A DNA stretch of 64,000 nt from Bathymodiolus brooksi (lineage: Eukaryota > Mollusca > Bivalvia > Mytilida > Modiolidae), in assembly GCA_963680875.1 (NCBI GenBank), contig OY804589.1, forward strand, positions 20,542,413-20,606,412. Reading direction: 5' to 3'. Positions 1 through 12,400 of this stretch are shown one piece after another. Position numbers and translations under genes: made by a program. The notes beneath the pieces are model-generated. The model worked only from the letters and a program-made list of their open reading frames with translations, was not told the DNA's origin and ran no database searches. Each line of letters opens with the position of its first letter. Within the stretch, counting starts at the first letter, position 1.

Positions 1-1035
1 CGAGTACACCTAACATTTTCTTTGTATACAAACTGCCAAAATCGTCCGTGCGGAAAGGAATTCAATACTACAGCCTTTGTTAATTTGCTTATCTGTAATG
101 TTAATGTAAACATTATACTGTGAAGAAACTTAAATATCGTATCCATGAAGTTATTTCCACAGAGTGACTTACTTCGTTATCAACGAGTATAAAATCAAAA
201 TATTACCTTATAAAAAAAATCTCCCACTACTCAATCGATGCGGCTGGACAGCTACTTAAAGTGAGTGTAGCGTATTGAGCACCAACCGTGATGTCAGTGC
301 CACAAAAAGCATAAAAAAATTCAAGTGTTCGCGACAGTAGCAATTTAACATAGAAATAACGATTTGTTTTATTGTACAAAGTAGCTGAAATTAGCAGCCA
401 TGGCAAATATTCATACTATTGATCAGTATTTATCGCCTTTGAGATATTTCCTAATCATAACTATCGTTAAACTGCAATATAATGCTCAATAACAATAAGA
501 TCAGTGGTATTTACATACTGACAAACCCGGCTATTTTTAAATCACCCAACCGGTTTGTATACATGTTTACATTTTGACCAATCCGGATTTCAAAAACATC
601 TGTTGACATCATGTTTTAGGGTATAACTAGTTACTAATTGACTTTTCATCAACAAAATAGTATTTTTAAGTAAAATCAATCATTCATCAATATTTTTTTC
701 TTTTTGGGCAACATTTAATTCATTCGTAAATGCAAGATATAGCGATATTTCAGTTGATTGTAATGATTTTGAAGCCGGATTCCTTATAAATTATAGAAAA
801 ATCTAATTTTACACTGCAAAAATAAATGATATTTGGACAAAAAATGAAATTAATAATAATAACAATCATAAAGCATCATAATTCAAAACATTATATACAC
901 AGTATATTCATAAATACTTACGATAATTATCTGTGTCTTCTTTAAAAATACCGCTTAAAAATATCCCGGATGTTGACCAAGCATTTTCGATCGGAGCTCT
1001 TTGACGACAGTGAACACCTCTTTATAAAACAAATG
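1..1035. other. Intergenic, no gene seen
   Basis: AT-rich sequence with no long open frame, tandem array or recognisable repeat. Confidence 0.6.
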
Positions 1036-1039
1036 ATAT

Positions 1040-2763
1040 TTCGGATCCAAGTAACTACCGGGGACTAACTATTACAAGTTCCATTGGTAAATTATTTAAT
1101 CATGTTTTAAATGCACGACTTGATAAATTCTTAATTAAGTACAACGTTATAGACAAGTGTCAAATTGGATTTAGAAAGAAAGCCAGCACTTCTGATCACA
1201 TGTTTGTTCTGAAGACCATCATTGATGAGTATTGTGTAGCAGGCAATACAAAGTTATATTCCTGTTTTGTTGATTTCCAGAAGGCATACGATACTGTAAT
1301 TCACACTGGTATCAAACTGAAACTTTTAGATATTAGTGTTGGATCTCTTTTTCATAACATTATTAAAACATGTATTCAGTGAGTAAATCATCTATAAAGG
1401 TTAACAATGAAATTTCTGATCGTTTTCTTCTTAAAATATGTGTTAAACAGGGTGTAATCTGAACCCCAATCTCTTTAAAAATTTTATTAATGACCTACCA
1501 AAATATTTACAGTCTTCCGGTGATGCATTATTACTAAATGATAGACCAGTGAACTGTCTGATGTATGCTGATGACATAGTTATTGTTATCGACATCTCCT
1601 CCAGAACAAACTAGATATTCTGAAGCAATACTGTAATGATTGGTGTTTAACAGTCAATACTAATAAAACCAAAGTATTAATTTTTAATAAGGTAGGCAAA
1701 AATATCAAACACACCTTTAAGTTCAATGATACCCAACTTGAATGTGTGAATCGATACATCAGGGTTCTTTTATTTTGCACAGGACGAACTTTACAAAAAA
1801 ACATTAAAAGCCTACTTTAAATTCTCAAAAGACCTATTGTCACTGAATCCAACAATCAAGACAAATATGCATGTTGTCGATCATACTATTAAACCAATTC
1901 TCTTGTATGACTGTGAAGTGTGGGGCATGTTTAATCCATTCATCTCTAAGCTTAGGAACACTTTATTGAACATTAGTAGATTTTTTGACAAGCTTCCTGC
2001 CAACAAACTGCATCAAATTTCTGTAAATATATACCTGTGTTCACTCAAAAACAAGCAATGCAGCTGTGCTGTCAGAATTGGGTAGATTCCCCATATATTT
2101 CAACATAGTCAAAGCCCTAGTTAAATATTATTGCAGACTAAAAAACATTCAGTCAGATTTTCCAGTTGTACATGATGCTTCTGATGAATCTAAGATCATG
2201 TCGCATTCAAATAAACCCTCATGGTATGCCTCTATAAATTACATATTCAAAATAATCAAGACCTATAAGTCAGGGAACAATGACAACGTGAATGCTGGTG
2301 GTAAATTGGTACAACATTATTTTTTACATGAGTGGAAACATAATTTACAGGCACAAGCTAATGGTAAATTATGCTCTTATGTTCTTTTCAAAAGTAATTT
2401 TGGGTGTGAACAAATATTTGTCTGTAATAAATAACATTGAAATTAGGAAACACTTTACAAGACTTCGTTTATCAGTAAATTCTCTAAAGATTGAGAAAGG
2501 TAGGCATCAGGGTATTCCTCGGCATAACAGAAACATGTCCCAGATGCTCAAGCAATGAAGTTGAAGATGAATTACATTTTCTTCTACTTGCAGTGCTTTA
2601 CATAATGAGAGAGAAAGTTTGATCCAATGCATTACTGATAACTGTATAAATTTCATAAAATTAACTAATAAGGATACATTTATTTGGCTAATGAATAATG
2701 AAAAGAAGGATATCCTTGTTACTTTATGTAGTTATAAAAAAAATAATGAAAGATGTGGTTAAT
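1040..2763 (+). pseudogene. Broken non-LTR retrotransposon (LINE) reverse transcriptase
   Basis: Reading along the plus strand and changing frame several times: SNYRGLTITSSIGKLF, GFRKKASTSDH, FVDFQKAYDTV, LMYADDIVIV (the RT catalytic box), then RT thumb-like sequence, a CPRC-x-x-x-EVEDELHFLL zinc-knuckle-like C-terminus and FIWLMNNEKKDILV before TAA. This is the RT half of a LINE with frameshifts and stops. No endonuclease domain is seen upstream, so it is 5' truncated. Confidence 0.85.
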
Positions 2764-3042
2764 TATTGTTCACTTTCACATATTGATTGTAGCATTGGGC
2801 ATGTGCTGGAGGCTGTATCAGTTCCCATATAGTGTACATTGTAACTTGTATAATCTTTATACCTGAAACATCATAAATATACTAAACATGTAATTGTAAC
2901 CACAAACAGGAGAATGCCCTTTTGCACCTGCCCTTGGTGACCGTTGCATCTGGGTAATGTATATTCTTACTTGCCCTTTTGCACCGGTCACAAGGAAGAC
3001 TCATTATATAGATATATGTTTCTCCTTTGGGTTCCTTTTTTA

Positions 3043-3183
3043 AAATATATATGGTAATGCATATATATACATATATTTTTATATGTATGTGTATGTGTAT
3101 GTATGAATGTATGTGTGTATGTATGTGTATGTGTATGTATTGTGTATGTATTGTGTATGTATATGTATGTGTATATGTGTATT

Positions 3184-3230
<47 letters not shown>

Positions 3231-3450
3231 ATGTATGTATGTATATGTGTGTATGTATGTATATGTATATATATGTGTCTGTGTGTGCATGCGTATGTGT
3301 ATATGTATGTATGTAGATATGTATATGTGTATGTATATGTATGTGCATGTTTATATATGTATATATGTGTGTATATATGTATGTATGTGCATGTGTGTAT
3401 GTATGTGTGTATATGTGTGTATATGCGTAAATGCATGTATATATATATTT
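3043..3450. repeat. Microsatellite, degenerate (TATG/TGTA)n with an (AT)n core
   Basis: About 400 bp of tatg/tgta/tgtg words with a pure AT stretch at about 3186-3222. Because tetramers cycle through all frames with few stops, it makes several long false open frames on both strands. Confidence 0.97.
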
Positions 3451-3639
3451 AAATCTCTAATCCATTTTCCAAACGTTTCAACTGGAATTACAGTTTTCAT
3501 CAGTGGAATTTATTTTGGAATGATTACATGATAACAAATTTTACATTGCATAGTGACGTGATGTTACAATATTATGACTCGATTTTCCCGGAAAAAAGTT
3601 TCTTTCAGTGCCGATCTATTTTTTTATTAAGTCCTTGCG

Positions 3640-5430
3640 GTTCATATGTTTTTAGTTTTTTAATCCAGAATGATTCTTTTACTTCTCTTCAGAATTACAT
3701 CTCCGTTGACTCGTTCAATGCCTATGACTTTATATTTGTCCACAGTATGATTATTGTTACAAGAATGATTTGCCACAGGATCTTTTGTTTTCTTAGTTCG
3801 AATTTTCGAAAAATTTAACAGCATTCGTTGGTAAAATGTGTCTCCTGTCTGACCAACGTAAATATTGTTATCACATTTTGTACAAAAAATACAATATATT
3901 ACACTAGTTGTTGTACAGTTGATATCAACATGAATGTTGTAGATTTTTCCCTCGTTGTCTTTAACTTTTGACGATTCTATTAAATGTTTGCAGAGTGTGC
4001 AATTTTTCCCACATTTTTTACATTCGTTTTCTCTGTTATAAAACTGTATACTGTGTTTGCTGTGTACTAGTATATCTTTGAAGTCTTTATTTCGTTTATA
4101 TGAAACAATTAGAAGTTCTTTAAAGACGTTTTTCATTCTTTCTGATTTGTGTAAAGTTTTCATATTTTCCTTAGAATTGCGTGAATATCGGGAGGGCTTT
4201 GGATTATGTTAAAACTAGCGGTACTCGATTGTTTCGCTTTTTAGGATTGTACTGCAGAAGATTTTCTCTTTTTAGCATGTACATTTTTTTAATTGATTTT
4301 CAATAGAACCTTTGGAATATCCTCGTTTTATTAGCTGGTCCTTTATATCCTCACGCCCAGTGTTATAGTCCGTTTCTTCTGAGCATATTCGTTTTACTCT
4401 GATTCCTATCGAATTGCATTTTTAACTGTATGTGGGTGGCTTGAACTAGCATGCAAATACATATGTTTATAGGTATCTTTGCAATAAAGGTCGGTCTTGA
4501 AATAACCTTCGCTAATGGAAACGCTTACGTCTAAAAATCAAATTTCTTTTTCCGAATATTTTAATTCTGTTTGAATTCTTGGGTGAAGTGAATTTGCTAA
4601 TTTATGAAATTGTTGTAGTTTTTCTAATCCATGATGACAAATTCCCCAAATATCATCAACATATCTCCAATAATGGGATGGTAAATATTTACTTTTTAAA
4701 TATAACTCCTGTTCCCAGTTCCCTAAATAAGTGCAGTCATAATTCATTCCCAGATGGGAGCCAATAGCTGTGCCATCAGTTTGCAAAGAATGTTTGTTAT
4801 CAAATCTAAGATTATTGTTTTCAAGTACAAGATCCATCATTTCCAGTACGGAGTCTGTTGATATTGTTTTGGTTATTTTCGAATGCAGTTTTACATGCAG
4901 ATTTTGCTTCTATTCGCCGGACACTCAGATATAATACTTTGGCGTCTAGACAGAACATTATTGTTTCGTTTGGTTGAGGTTGTGAAATGTTGTTAAGTTT
5001 TTGCAGAAAATATGTAGTGTCTTTGATGTATGTATTTAAATTTAGCACATTTTCCGACAGTTCCTGTTCAACTACTTTCGCCATTTTCTTCGTTGCGTGA
5101 TTGCTGCCATTAATAATTGTTCTAAATGGATGGTTTTTCTTGTGGATTTTCGGGTTGTCTTGTACTTTTCCCGGCTGGGTGACTTTTGGTATCAAATAGT
5201 CTTTTAGATCTTTTGTAATAAGCTTTTGCTTATACATCGCTTCAACCGATTTCTTAATTTTGTTTTCAATTTTTGTGGTTATATCTTTATCAATTTCAGT
5301 ATAAGTATCGTTGTCTTTCAGTTCATTATATCTTTAATTTTCAAAGTCATTTCGATTTAAAACAGCTATACCTGACGTTTTATCACTTGGTCGGATAACT
5401 ATAGAAACATCGTATCACAAACTGGACGCG
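3640..5430 (-). mobile_element. Penelope-like element: RT plus GIY-YIG endonuclease, degraded
   Basis: On the minus strand, in order: SDKTSGIAVLNRNDF (about 5400), NPKIHKKNHPFRTII, CLDAKVLYLSV, then a frameshift near 4830, then LQTDGTAIGSHLG, YWRYVDDIWGI (the RT YVDD box) and NSLHPRIQTE. After a degraded linker comes CKKCGKNCTLC and the GIY-YIG domain NIYVGQTGDTFYQRM with NHS and IGIE downstream. RT followed by GIY-YIG is the diagnostic layout of Penelope elements. Stops and frameshifts (for example 4840 and 5340) make it inactive. Confidence 0.9.
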
Positions 5431-5640
5431 ACCGTTGGCTTGACTTATATATTCAAGAGTTGAGAGATGACATAATAAAAGGGCTAAAAGCAGATTTTAA
5501 AATGAACATAACAAAGCAAGAAGATAAAGCATTAAAGTAATTGCTATACGATGATTCTAAAGTTATCCGACCAAGTGATACAACATCAGGTATAGTTGTT
5601 TTAAATCGTGGTTATTAGCCCTATAATATGTCATGGAATG
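5430..5640 (+). mobile_element. Inverted partial copy of the Penelope-like 5' end
   Basis: The plus strand reads DDSKVIRPSDTTSGIVVLNR (about 5549-5608), the same protein segment that the main element encodes on the opposite strand at 5350-5410. The two arms form a roughly 60-bp inverted repeat around a spacer of about 130 bp. Attached inverted partial copies are a known habit of Penelope-like elements. Confidence 0.75.
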
Positions 5641-5649
5641 GGGTTTATT

Positions 5650-6240
5650 TAAACGTTGATATCTTAATTTAGTGCGCACGACGCATTGCTGGAATAACAT
5701 AACAGTGAGTGAGTGAGTGATTGTTGTTTAATGCAAAATCAACAATTGTTCAGCTATATCATGGTAGGAACAAGTTAATTTTCAATGAGATGATGATGAG
5801 GTCCGTTTTGTACTAGACCAACAAGCTGAATTGGATTTCTATAGTGCTAGCTCACTGACACAACAGTCCACGGATAGACATGTCGCTCCACTAGGACACA
5901 TTATTCTGATTCCGAGCCAACCAGTTTTTGCTCTTTCTCCTTAATGCTGCGTGCTTTGCGGAGGAGCAACAAATACCCATTTTATTGTCTTTGTTTGACC
6001 CAACCGGGACTCGAAACCACGATCTACCGCACTCAAGCCGAGCACGCTACTCTCAAAGTCAAAAGGTTGAAAAACAAAATAATAAAGCATATTAGGGAGC
6101 AAGAATACCAACGTGCCTAAGCAATATTTACTTTGGTCTCCTATGACTGACAGGGGGTGGATCCTTTTGATAATACTTGTATTATTTAGGAACTATAAAT
6201 GGCAATAATAAATATATAAACATACAATATTTTGATATAT
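5650..6240 (+). mobile_element. Non-autonomous element of family H, split by a SINE
   Basis: Begins with gatatcttaatttagtgcg and cacgacgcattgctggaata. It is cut by a SINE at 5703 and resumes after it with ctcaaagtcaaaaggttg. Other copies of this family are at 21110-21420, 22720-23045 (minus) and 39925-40625, with a fragment near 9690. Confidence 0.55.
5703..6055 (-). mobile_element. SINE-A, full length, tRNA-derived head
   Basis: On the minus strand it starts with a tRNA-like part (A-box near 6050, B-box gtttcgagtcccggttgggt near 6005), then a body and a gcattaaacaacaatcactc tail ending in a short (actc)n run at 5703-5722. It has no ORF and uses RNA polymerase III-type promoter boxes. It sits inside a family-H element. 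Confidence 0.85.
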
Positions 6241-7024
6241 CATTTCATATTAATATTCAGGTATGTTTTCAATAAAAAATATAAAAGAATGCAATATTAT
6301 TCATAGCATACGACAAATACTAGCACCAAACGAGATGATGTTTTATATTAATGAAGCAATCTTGATATAGAGAAACGCATATATTGATGTCATATTATAC
6401 AGATATATAGACAAATAGCTGGCAATGACATTGTTATCGCTTGAAACTACAGTACAGTCAGAGACATAGCTTGACAAATCACTGTGATATTCTTAGTGAT
6501 ACTGACCTATCTTTGGTTTGCTTAATCTATTTACTTATATTAATATTCCTTTTGGGTGATAGTAAGTAACACTCTGCATGAAAGGACATTTTGAAAATAT
6601 ATAAATAGAACAAAAGATATATCCAAATCACCAAGATGGGTGATACATCTATCACCGTGATCTATCATATACTATTTATATCTCGACTGGATGTCAAGAC
6701 ATGCAATCACTAACAATTGTATCTCAATATTACGGAAGTGTATTGGGGCCAAAAGTTTTATTTTTTATTTTTCATTTTTCAAAATGTCAACTTTAATCTT
6801 GGTAATTTGAACTGTATTAAGTAAAGATTGCACGACAGTCGCATGGTAGCCACCAAATATTCATGCATCGACCACATAGCTGACCCTGTACAAAACATTT
6901 CGACGTAATAACTGAAGTTCAAAATAGTGACAATGTGAAACACTTCCATGCAAATTATTATTTCTGGTATGTGCTATATAAAATATTTGAACCATTCAAC
7001 ATAAATTTTGCCATTTACAGTATG

Positions 7025-7170
7025 AAATGTCATGGTTATTTTTATTGTGTTTAACGCCACGTTCAACAATGTTTTAACTATATCGTAGTGGTCAGTGTTA
7101 TTGGTGGAGGACACCGGATTATCCGGAGAAAACCACCGATCTGCTGCAAGTCACTGACAACCTTTATCAT
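7025..7170 (-). mobile_element. SINE-B 3' fragment
   Basis: Matches the 3' half of SINE-B: aacgccac, tatatcgt-gt-gtcag, ggtggaggacaccgg and gagaaaaccaccgat. Confidence 0.75.
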
Positions 7171-7419
7171 TTCATGTTGCATGAATTGTACTCTATTCCA
7201 TTCAACAAATACATGTAATATAATGTTTACATCAAAATATAAATATAAAATAAAATAATGTTCATGAAAAAGAAAGTCTTATACAATTTTAATTATAAAT
7301 ATATATTTCAAACATAAAACAATATATCTATATTGTTCCTATTATAAAATAACTATTCATAACAATATACACGAACAGATTACAATTGTAACTTACATTC
7401 TATATTGTATAAAAAAGAA

Positions 7420-7610
7420 TGGGAAAATATTTAAATACTAAATAAATCGAGAATACCGAAGAGACAAGTAAAAATGGACAATCTATAGAAACTGACAACA
7501 TAGGGGACGAAGACAAACAAAGCAAAAGCAGAACACAGTATGTGTAGGACACCACTATAGGCAAACAAGCACAAATAACGCAAACAATTAGGCAAAATAG
7601 CAATATATTA
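7420..7610 (-). repeat. Interspersed repeat family M (mussel type), minus
   Basis: Reverse complement shows the family signature: gcgcata/gtgttgtcc-like text, cttcgtccc, ccaatgttgccagt-like text and tggattgtccattttt. Other copies: 12000-12150, 12790-13020, 15420-15600, 16290-16500, 23990-24310, 26262-26395. Small T-rich open frames in it are not genes. Confidence 0.6.
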
Positions 7611-7644
7611 TCATTATAGATTAGGCAAATTAACTATAGGGTTA

Positions 7645-7800
7645 AGGTTATGGTGCTTAACGCCACTTTCAATAATATTTCAGCTATATCGTGGCTGTCA
7701 GTTTTATTGGTGGAGGAAACTGAGTACCCAGAGAAACCACCGACCTGCCGCAAGGTACTGACAAACTTAATCACATAATGTTGTATCGAGTACACCAATT
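7645..7800 (-). mobile_element. SINE-B 3' fragment
   Basis: Shares the block gcttaacgccactttcaata, tatatcgtggctgtcagttt, gagaaaccaccgacctgccg and ttgtatcgagtacacc with the other SINE-B copies. Confidence 0.8.
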
Positions 7801-7879
7801 TAACTACATATCACTTATTTACTCTATCAAACTTTAGCTAATGCCCTGTAATTTGTCATTTTTGTTATGAAGCTAATAC

Positions 7880-8290
7880 TAAAAATATGGAAAAAATTCA
7901 AGAAAAAGCACTAAATGTTATATATAATGGAAACCACTCCACATATGAGAAACTTTTGACTATTTCAAAATCACCTTCTTTAAATTTTAGACGCATCAGT
8001 ACAATAGATATTCAATCATTTAAATTATAAATAAGGAAAGACCTCAATATATACATTATCTTGTAGTTTTGCATAAAACTAAATATGATTTTAGTTACAG
8101 CAATACAGCACATATACCAACATTCAAGACCACCCGGTATGGATTGAACTCTTTTAGATAGTATGCTTCAGCAGCTTGGAATGAGCTGTCAGACCACTTC
8201 AGGAAAGAAACATCGGTCAACCAATTTAAGGGTTTAATAAACTATTTAATGGCACCTCATGTCACTGCAGCTTCTGTGCCTGTTTAATAT
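7880..8290 (+). pseudogene. LINE reverse transcriptase 3' tail, broken
   Basis: Plus strand reads KNMEKIQEKALNVIYN, STYEKLL, SPSLNFRRISTIDIQSF, then, after stops and frame changes, TRYGLNSFR, ASAAWNELSDHFR and VNQFKGLI. This is the conserved end of Jockey/CR1-like ORF2 proteins. Several stops; no longer coding. Confidence 0.8.
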
Positions 8291-9391
8291 ATTTCCATTC
8301 TTTATGCTTTGTCTTTTAAAATTGTAGATAGATGCATGCGGTTTTAAAATTTATAATTTTGAAATTTTGTCGGATTTAAATGCTCACTAGAGTTTTGTTT
8401 TAATTGTATGTTTCTTTTCGGCTCTAAATATATTTTATTGCATTGTATTGTATTATTGCATTGTAAATTTGTTGGCTTAGTAAATCCATTTTTCATATAA
8501 CAAGTCAAGAAAATAAGCAGTCATGCATTGTTGTGTTAGAGGTATCGATTTTGCATCTTTCTACCATTTTTTCCATTGGATTTTGAAATTTATTTTCATT
8601 TCATTGTTGCATTTCTAACGCCACATACAACTGAAATATTGTTGAAAGAGTCGCTAAACACCAGAACAAATTACTAAGAGATTACAATTATGACAATAAT
8701 ATTATGCTAAACACATGCTCTGAATTTCTAGTTGAGGTGATTATTATTTCTACAAACGATATATGAAGTTTATGTTGCATGGAATATAATTTTTAGAAAA
8801 ATAACAAAAGAAACCACTCTGGACTATTAATTCTAAATTTAACTAATCACATTTAATATATATAATTTTTAGAAAAATAATAAAAGAAACCATTTTCGAT
8901 TCTTTGTAATATGAATGGTTTTTAATTGGTGTTACATTTTTTTACAATTAATTTGATCAAAAACAGCTAAATAAACACATTTTTGATTATTTGTAAATCA
9001 TTGAATTTCACCGGTTTTATCATTGCCAATTAGCAATTTTATAGTTACATTATTTGTCATAGGGGATAAGTAGCCTTATTAATCAATACGCCGCAAGTGT
9101 TACAGGCATACAAAAAAGCATATCTATAAAATGCATGCAAAATATTTGTTTTCGAACAAAAGGAATTGTTTAAAGTACTTTATGCAGTAAGGAGGCTCAC
9201 TTTTCGCAACTGACCAATTCTGTATGATAAAATAATCACTAGACTGTGTATGATTTCCAGAAGATAAAAGCAACTATCGATTGGAAGGGAGTTTCCATTT
9301 TGTTAAAAGAGTGCAATCGTCTCCAGAAAAAGTGAGCAAGTAAAGTCTATCATTTATCTGTTATTTCATAACATATATCGTTGGTACTGAG
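8290..9391. other. 3' flank of the receptor gene
   Basis: No other gene. Holds an 8607-8660 SINE tail fragment, a direct repeat (tataatttttagaaaaataa at about 8787 and 8860), and the minus-strand AATAAA at 8589-8594, a possible but distant poly(A) signal. The 3' UTR could not be delimited. Confidence 0.4.
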
Positions 9392-9463
9392 TTAGAAGTT
9401 GGCATACACATTTGTAGATTCTATGTAGATATTCAAAGCTTCAAAGCAAAGGCGATATTCTTC
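9392..9463 (-). CDS. Exon 24: C-terminus ending YANF
   Basis: Encodes residues 1046-1068, [16 protein letters not shown] then TNVYANF and TAA at 9392-9394. The start matches the final helix of D2 domains. The last four residues equal the Grb2-SH2 docking site near the end of vertebrate RPTP alpha. Confidence 0.9.
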   Translation of the reverse strand, partial: EEYRLCFEALNIYIESTNVYANF

Positions 9464-12400
9464 CTGTAGTAAAAACAAACATAGTTTTAAATTTAAAAAG
9501 TTTTGCCAATGTAGCAAATTTCCATTGTATCAAAATATTCAATAACATATGTTTGACAGAAAGCATAAATATTCTTGCACCACTTGTGGCATCCGTCGTG
9601 TTACTCTTGTATAAGATCGAACGATAAACCATGTCAAAGGACAGGAATTTTACAACATTCAGAATACAAACGTATATATCAAATTTCGTGCGCACGACGC
9701 ATGTCTGGATACATCTTTGGTCATCTGTAACAGAGAGGATTCTAAAAGGTGAAAAGGTAAAATATATTCAGGTTGGAACCCGCCACATTTTCTTGTGTTC
9801 ATTGATTTAAGGTGAAAGGTGGTTACTTGTCTTGTTTCTATTGGCTGAATTGTGGACCATCGTTATTTCAACGTTATTTCTATAAAATGGCTAAGAATGA
9901 AAGAATAGACAAAGACACAGATAGTAGGCAATTCCTTATCTTCAATTTCTTCAAATTATTACAAAATCGTATACAAGAATGGCTTATTTAAATTAACTGG
10001 ATACCAAAAATGATAGGAGAACTATCATTAGAGTAAAAACAAATCATAACACCGTGTTAAATATAGATTCATACTTTTGTACTTACAAAGTCTGCAAAAA
10101 ACTCAGGACGTCTTAACTGCAGAAGCCGTACAATCTGGAATATATCTGCTGTCTCGTCGATCTTCATACTGGATACTGCATTGGTAAATGTACAGAACAA
10201 CCCACAATTCTTTGCACCATCACTGATGGAAACATAAGCAAACGTGTTAATATGAATCTAATGGAGACAGTATAATACAAGTAGATTTCCATATAATACT
10301 AGAGTTATATCATTTTCCTACCGTAGTATGTGTCAGGGTTGGATTCTAGTAATTCATGTGTGATGTCAAGCCAATCAGAGTAGCGATCTTGCATGCTTTT
10401 TATATGCTGGTTTGGGGTCAAAACTCATGAATTGTGAGAGTCGTTAAAATTGAATTATGGGGACAATTAGAAGGGTACAAAGAAAAACAACAAATGATCG
10501 GACAACTACAACACCTATGGAAACCGTCTGTAGGATCTGGTGCTCGAAATGATAAACTGGAACCTCCTCATAACTTGAAGCTGATACGATACCGTAGACA
10601 AAGCGCTATTTTGACTTGGGTTTTAATATGTCAGTCACCGGTAACATGTAATTGAGGTACGAAAATCCAGTTGTTGCTATGCAATTTATATCAATGATCA
10701 TATCACCTTATTCCTAGATTATCGCAATAACTACAACATTGGACGTTTCATGCGTGAATATCACTTTCCATGCCTATTTCAAATGATTTCCTTTCACATG
10801 ACAATATAATACTCCATTACGTGATTATGTTAGGAATCTGATTTATGATGTCATGACGAATTTTTGTTGTATACTAAAGCCCAGAAGCAAGACTAAAAAA
10901 GGTACATTAGAATCAAACGTTGGACTTTTCTGTGTATTGATGTGTTTATATACATGTAACCTATTCGTCAAATGTTCATACAAAATTCGATTCTCGTGTG
11001 TATGGATCACTATATTACTTGTCGATATTTTGTAAAGTAGAGGTATTATGTGTATCTACCCACCTGCTGACAACAGTAACTGGATCAGGAGACATACTGA
11101 TTCTTGTAGATATTAAATCCACCAGTCTACACAAAACTTTAAGATCTGGCATGTTTTCACATACGGTTTGGTATATAGCTATTTCTTTTGGTTTATCCTC
11201 CTGAAATGTATTTCAAAGAAAAGAAATATTTCAGCAAATGTCAAATGATAAAATTTGAATTATGTCTTTTGATTCCAATGCAATTAGTGTATTTCCTTAT
11301 GATTTCACCATTGCAAAACAAATATGATTATCCTCCAGTAAACTGATAATTACAAAATAGGTTATGGTATCTCCCAATGCATTGATTATTACATCATAAA
11401 ATTAGGGTATCTCCCAATGAAACGAGGATTAAAACATATGATGTAGATTTTCCAAACTGAGTGTGTGATATAAAGAAAAAAACACAGAATTCATTGATTG
11501 CTAGCAAATCATCATTCTACTTTAAACATTCATTGAATGATAGGAGACGACTGTCATTAAATCAACATTTTCTGCTGTCCGAGAGAATTTCACGTGATTG
11601 TTATTGTCGTCATCTACAAACACCATCAATACATTATTATATCAAAATAAAACACGAAATGGTGCATTTGTTAGTAAATATATTTCATGAAAATCCTTAG
11701 AAATATATCCTTTTTTTATTTCATAGAGGTTTATGCTTTATATTTCACCTTCTTTGACATAATCAGTGTTGCCTCTGTAATGATAAGTTCTCCTTGGTCT
11801 CGTTTTGTAATTTTCATGGTAAATTGACCACAAGTAAAGGATTCTGTCGTTGCTGTATAAACCAGATCAGCCTGGCAAAATGAAAGTATATATACATATA
11901 TATATATATATCAATATAAAGCGAAGCCTTCTAAATACGTTTATCATAACAAAATTCATATTTCGATACAATCAAAGTATAAACTTCAGTTTTATGTGTA
12001 TGTTTTGGAGATCGTTGTTTGTCCTTTTGCCTCTTTTTCTTTTGTTCATTGTGTTGTCTGTTCTTCTTCGATTTACGAATTTTGATTACCCCTTTGGTAT
12101 CTTCAAACTCGTAAATTGTGTGGGGTTCGCTTGGTCTTTTTCTTTTATTTTGTATGTACCTCTTCGACTTACGGCTTAGAATTACATTTTTGGTATCAAA
12201 TTCAATTTTTTCTGGATATTGACAAAATGTTTCAAAAGGGACATTTTAAATTCAAATTCATAAACAACCACAACATATTATTCCAACTTCTTAAGATAGA
12301 AGCGACGACTGGGATCGTTATCGACATAATCGTATGTTTGTTGGATTTACATCTACCTATGCCATCACTGACAATTATCCGTAAAGTAGAGAAAGTTAAG

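Noticed and set aside
3027..3531. Open frames of 140-184 codons on both strands
   Set aside because: They are made by the TATG/TGTA microsatellite; the proteins are Tyr/Cys/Val/Ile/His/Thr word repeats with no domain.
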